DNA of 64,000 bases, taken from positions 15,272,882-15,336,881 of the forward strand of contig NC_036454.1 in NCBI RefSeq assembly GCF_002775205.1, read 5' to 3'. Under the pieces are notes generated by a model. It was not told the DNA's origin and did no database searches. It saw only the letters and a program-made list of their open reading frames with translations. Source of the stretch: Xiphophorus maculatus (lineage: Eukaryota > Chordata > Actinopteri > Cyprinodontiformes > Poeciliidae). This document shows positions 59,701 through 64,000 of the stretch, one piece after another (within the stretch, counting starts at the first letter, position 1; each line of letters starts with the position of its first letter). The translations under genes and the position numbers were made by a program.

Positions 59701-61480
59701 GTTTTGAATATTTTCTGGTTTGCTTTTATTCCTAATTACATCTTAAAAGTCTAAATATTTTGCTCTTGCAGTATATCAGCATGCTCGCTCGGTTTTTTCA
59801 TTTACTATGTGTTACACTATGTCCTTTGCATCATAGGTGATGTAGCTTCTGTATACACCATGTCATGTCTATAACTGATCCAGTTCTTTATACTCAACCT
59901 CCTAACTGTCACTGTCTCACCCATGAACTGAGGAATCATATGAGTGTCTGGAGAAAGACTCATAACAATCATCAAATCAATTCATCCCTTCCCCAGTGGA
60001 GGGAGAAGAAAGGGCTTGCATGTGTTTTATAGCTTAGAAGTACATCAAAAACAACTGAGTTTGCAGCTCAACAACAAATGGCTCTCAAGTTTTTATGTAA
60101 AAAATAAAACAACATGTGTGCAGTGAAATTTATCACCCTGGTCAGGATGGTAAATTGAAAGCAGAAGAAGTCTTAGAACAGAGGACATCTTTGCCAAAAT
60201 TCATATGCTAATCTACCACAGGGGATAACATTCCAACCATGCGCCTGTTTGTTTCCTTGGGGACATTTTGTACCTGCTCCGGCAAAAAATCTTTTGAAGT
60301 AATTATCTTTAATCTACTTATGGTGTAGTTAAAGAAAATGTAGTTATGTGACTATATCCAACCACTATCTATACTGACTTTGTACATGCAAACTCCATGC
60401 AGAAGGACAACAGGCCAGGACACAAACCCAGGACCTTGCTGTTGCTATGCAACAGTGACATCAAGTGAAGCCGTTATGTGACTATAATAAATATTTTCCA
60501 CCAGCAGGAGATGATTATGGGTCATAATCCCTCATTTATGACTTCATCTGATTTCATGAGTATCAACTAGTACAACAAAAGGATCAGAGTCACAATCAAG
60601 AATAATATCATAATATTAAATCTTCAAGTAATAATACTCAAAACAAATTTAACAATACATGCTTTTGAAAACTTTTATGACTATTTGTCGCCCTAGTTCT
60701 ATAAAACTACTTTACTTTATTACTAGAAGAAATATATTTCTATGCAAGTTTTCTTACACTCTCACCAGATCTTTTTAATACATCTTAAAATAAATGGATT
60801 TTGTCAGCCTCAAAGGCCATATGATGTTGAAAAAACTAATTTAAATCACCGCATTACCAACAACAACTCAGTTTTGATAAGAATCCCTTAATTGTATTAA
60901 AATAATGTTAATAAAATATGTTACACTGTTATAAAGATTTCAAGCTGAAATTATTTTAGAACGTTTAATAATTTTGTCTGAATTCAGTTTTTAGAAAGCA
61001 ATGTAAAACAATTATTCTGTTAAATTCTAACACAATTTTTCTTTTTCAAAGAACTATTTATGAGTATTCTGAGGTTGAGTTTCCCTACGGAAATCCAAAA
61101 CTCTTGCTGGTATTACATGTTTGATCTCCTCCATGCAAATTGTGACTTAAAGACGGTTGACCGCAAGCAAAGTTTACTTAATTTACCCCTGTCTTGCCCT
61201 CAGTTCTGCTGTTCTAGTTTTTTCCCCAACCCCTATGTATATATGCAGCTGCACAGAAACATTTCTTCTTCTTTTTCTCTGACAGACACAGAGGGGGATG
61301 GGTAAAGGTAACAGGAGGAAGGAGGGGCGTAACAAAACGACGTCAGAAAGCTGTGGGATGTCTTTTTGAAAATGAGAAGGAAAGAGAACAGTCCTGAAGA
61401 AAGGAGAGGCACTGAATGAATGTTTGAGAAAGCTGGGCCGCCTCTAGGAAACGGAACCACACCGTTAGAACTCCTTTTTG
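56754..61480. other. Gene-poor intergenic DNA
   Basis: No gene recognised. It holds a hairpin plus AT microsatellite at 57494-57559 and two fragments of one repeat family, at about 58300-58430 and 60380-60470. Both fragments carry a GGACCTTGCTGTTGC or GGACCCTGTTGCTGC phrase. The rest is AT-rich. Confidence 0.45.
57494..57559. repeat. Hairpin followed by (TATAT)n tract
   Basis: TATACTTCAAATCA (57494-57507), loop GAG, TGATTTGAAGTATA (57511-57524), running into a TATATAATATATATATTATA tract. The whole block could extrude as a cruciform. Confidence 0.85.
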
Positions 61481-62910
61481 CCTGCAATGAGTCCTGGATT
61501 CATGTAAGTAGAAAACAATGCAACAAGGAAATATTTCAACTCTCATAGAAGTATCCTGTGGATTTTTATGAATGAAACTGGAGTAGAAGCTCATCTCTCA
61601 GACTTTATCTTCATTCAAATCATGCTTTCATTTCCAGAAACAAGGTTCACTTAAGTCTTTATGCTTCACTTCATTCTTCCTTAATAAGAATGGCGTTGCT
61701 ATGTAGCAGAAGAAATAAAATGTGGTTAAAAGTGAGTTAACTGTGTGTACAGATGACTGCTGTCACTTAGTTTAGATACGACATGTGGAAGCAGTCAAAG
61801 GTCTCATCACCGTGCCATTAGGTTCACAGGAAAACAACTGGGCTGTTTTTACTTCTTAATCTGTCCTCCGCAAATGTCCACACAGCAGCCCCTCTCTTTG
61901 CAACCACAACCTCATGTCCTTGAAGTGCAGGGAGGAGGTCCAGCTACGCTGCAGCCACCCAACATGCTGTGTGCATACTGTTCTAGTTGAGAAGGGAAGT
62001 GGTACTACTTCACAAGCTAAACAAAGCCAGAAACCTCTGCAGTGTTTATACAAGAACAAACTTCAGCAAAATGATGACAAATTTTCATCCTCCCTTCAAT
62101 GGAAGAGCTGAACAAAATGTTAAACTATATTTAAAAGTACATTAACAGCTATACATCATCAGTGCTCAGTGGATTCCAGGACTTGTCTTAAGTTGCAGTC
62201 ATGTTGTTAATTACTTTAGTGGCTGCCCTGACATGTTGAGTTTTTCCCAAAATTAGATTTGACAGGAGCAGAACTGGGACTGTTGGCTGACTAGTCCACA
62301 CAATGAAAGCTTGTGCAAAGCGTTTTAAAAATTGTGCAAAAGTATGAATATATTAAAGTATGTCCACTGATCAGTCCTAATTTTTACCTTGTGAATGAGT
62401 GCAAGGTTTGGTAAACCACTTTTTCTGGAGCTGCATTGAAGAGCAAGACTTTAACAAAAGAGCTTCGGGAACTTGTAAGTGCGTCACTTTGGCTGCACCT
62501 TAGAACAAGTTCAACAAAATAAAGGAAACTACTTCTTACTATTGTTCTGCAGCTGGGTTTAGAAGTAGCTTCAAATAGACATTAACACATTATAAGAGGT
62601 CTAGAAACATGCAGGCAGGATTTTTTTCTGGACTTCAACAATGTCAAAAATAATATGTGCTTAAAAATGAGGCTTGTATTTTAAAGTATGTTGTTCTTTT
62701 TGCTCTGGAGAGTCTTTCAAGCTCCCCTGATTCCTTGGTAGTCATTTTTTCCTTTGCAGTCAAAACACCTTTAAAGATAAGACAGGTAGGGGAAAGATGT
62801 TCCTGAAGTGTGTCATAGCAACAGGTCTTTGTTTTATGAGAAGTGTGTGGCTGGAAAGTGAGGGCATGCGAGGTGGGATGGAGCAGTGGAAGTTTGCTCA
62901 AAATATGTTT
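61481..62910. other. Gene-poor DNA near the right edge
   Basis: No supported gene. A small ATG-plus-donor arrangement at 61487-61505 could be the end of a first exon (see findings). Otherwise AT-rich with no clear repeat. Confidence 0.35.
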
Positions 62911-63123
62911 TTTTTTTATATATTTTTTGTATTCCACCAGGGGGTCTTTTTTGTGGGCTCTAGTGTCTCTTATTTTTCAAAGTAGGCTGACAGGAAAGGG
63001 GGAAGGAGACAGGAGGGAAGACATGTCGCCGGGTCCGCGAGTCGAACCCGCGACGGCTGCGTCAAGGACTCAAGGCCTCCAAACATGGGTCTTGCTATCC
63101 CCTACGCCACCACAGCACGCCCC
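62911..63123 (-). mobile_element. tRNA-derived SINE, minus orientation, with target-site duplication
   Basis: Best-preserved copy of the family. On the minus strand it shows GGGCGTGCTGTGGTGGCGTA, then a B box GGTTCGACTCG and a CT-rich body. It is flanked by TGCTCAAAATATGTTT (62895-62910) and TGCTCAAATTATGTTT (63124-63139), a 16-base duplication with one difference. Confidence 0.88.
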
Positions 63124-63139
63124 TGCTCAAATTATGTTT

Positions 63140-64000
63140 ATGAACCTACATCCCAAATTTACCTAGAGCTCTGGATTATAGTCACTGTAAATTTATTTTT
63201 ATTATTATTTTATTTGCAAACTGGAAAATACTCATCAAAAAAGGGGGGTCAAAGTTCACCCAACTTGGATCCATGTCAAGAGGAAGCTGCAAAGTCATTA
63301 TGACTTCAATATGACAGAGTTAGCCGGGATTGGGGGATGCTGTGTGTGTAATCTCAACCATTGACTTCTGTGACAGAATGATTCTGGATTAGTGTCATCA
63401 TCTAAGATCTAAGTAACTGGTTTAGGATGCGTGTTAAACGTGAATCTTTGTTGTTGGCCGGTTAAAATATGAAGAGCATAACTCCTCCACATGACTTCCT
63501 GGGGAAGTTGCTGAAAATAAAATCTGACAAAATGTCAACAAGAGATATTGGGAGGTAAGTTTGCAAAAATGCATTGATCAACAATTCAGAATTCATTTGT
63601 TCCTTTTCTCGATGAGGCGTGTTGGGATTTTTCTGCCTAGCTGGCTTGTTTAAACAGTGCCTATTGGCAGCTTCAGCTCAAGATTTATGGCAGATGAAAC
63701 ATCTGCATCAAGTTGATTCATTGCCTGCTAATAAGCATGTGTTTGGATAGCAGAGTTTATTTCATAAAAAATAAACAGAAAGTATTAACTTTTTTTTATT
63801 TTAGAAAAAAGTTGCAAAACTTACAGAGGTATTTCAGAAATAGTAGGACTGATACAAAGTTTGTGTGGGAGCTGAAGGGTCGGGATGTGAAATGATGGCA
63901 TGGATCCTGGGTAAACAGTTTCACATCTCAGAGAGTTTAAGTAGGCCAGGATCTCGGCAGATGAAGAGGGATTTACTGGCACATGCACACAAATAAACAC
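63140..64000. other. Right-edge sequence without recognised gene
   Basis: AT-rich DNA with short random frames only. Nothing to annotate. Confidence 0.4.

Noticed and set aside
51711-64000. Numerous 60-140 codon frames in the right-hand 12 kb
   Set aside because: None resembles a known protein, none is linked by splice sites, and several overlap on both strands in low-complexity or repeat DNA.

Overview
The window looks like nuclear DNA from a ray-finned (teleost) fish. The genes are vertebrate and intron-rich, intergenic DNA is AT-rich, and repeats of types common in fish genomes are scattered through it: a tRNA-derived SINE, hAT-type MITEs, a long palindromic MITE and decayed Tc1/mariner-like copies. 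There are no bacterial or viral gene blocks and no CRISPR array. All protein calls come from reading exons by eye and comparing them with remembered human family members.

Layout from left to right. (1) 1-7071, plus strand: the 3' two-thirds of a leukemia inhibitory factor receptor gene (lifr), followed by about 4 kb that is probably its 3' UTR. (2) 12311-32021, plus strand: a complete 40-exon spef2 gene for a central-pair protein of motile cilia and sperm tails. Reading frame is continuous across every junction and gives about 1715 residues. It carries a tandem-duplicated P-loop, a triplicated linker exon, a GC-AG intron and several nested transposons. (3) About 34043-34371: a short UDP-glycosyltransferase (UGT3-like) remnant. 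(4) 34796-36949, plus strand: a two-exon pyridoxal phosphatase/chronophin gene (pdxp). (5) 38180-41840, minus strand: kgd4 (formerly mrps36), convergent with pdxp. (6) 43463-47467 and 48808-51610, minus strand: two tandem eight-exon bhmt genes with identical exon architecture and a near-identical block over exons 6-7 that suggests gene conversion. (7) 51711-64000: about 12 kb with no recognisable gene, holding a MITE fragment, hairpins, microsatellites and one SINE.

The genes do not form a functional unit. They share a neighbourhood: lifr, spef2, UGT3, kgd4/mrps36 and bhmt all have human counterparts on chromosome 5, while PDXP is on human chromosome 22. Cytokine signalling, ciliary motility, vitamin B6/cofilin phosphatase, the 2-oxoglutarate dehydrogenase complex and one-carbon/methionine metabolism are all represented.

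The most unusual features are the internal evolution of spef2 (degenerate plus intact Walker A copies with twin splice donors, and the exon triplication), the bhmt conversion tract whose ends fall next to splice sites, and a duplicated RFX-like X-box upstream of spef2. I found no convincing wholly new biological system.
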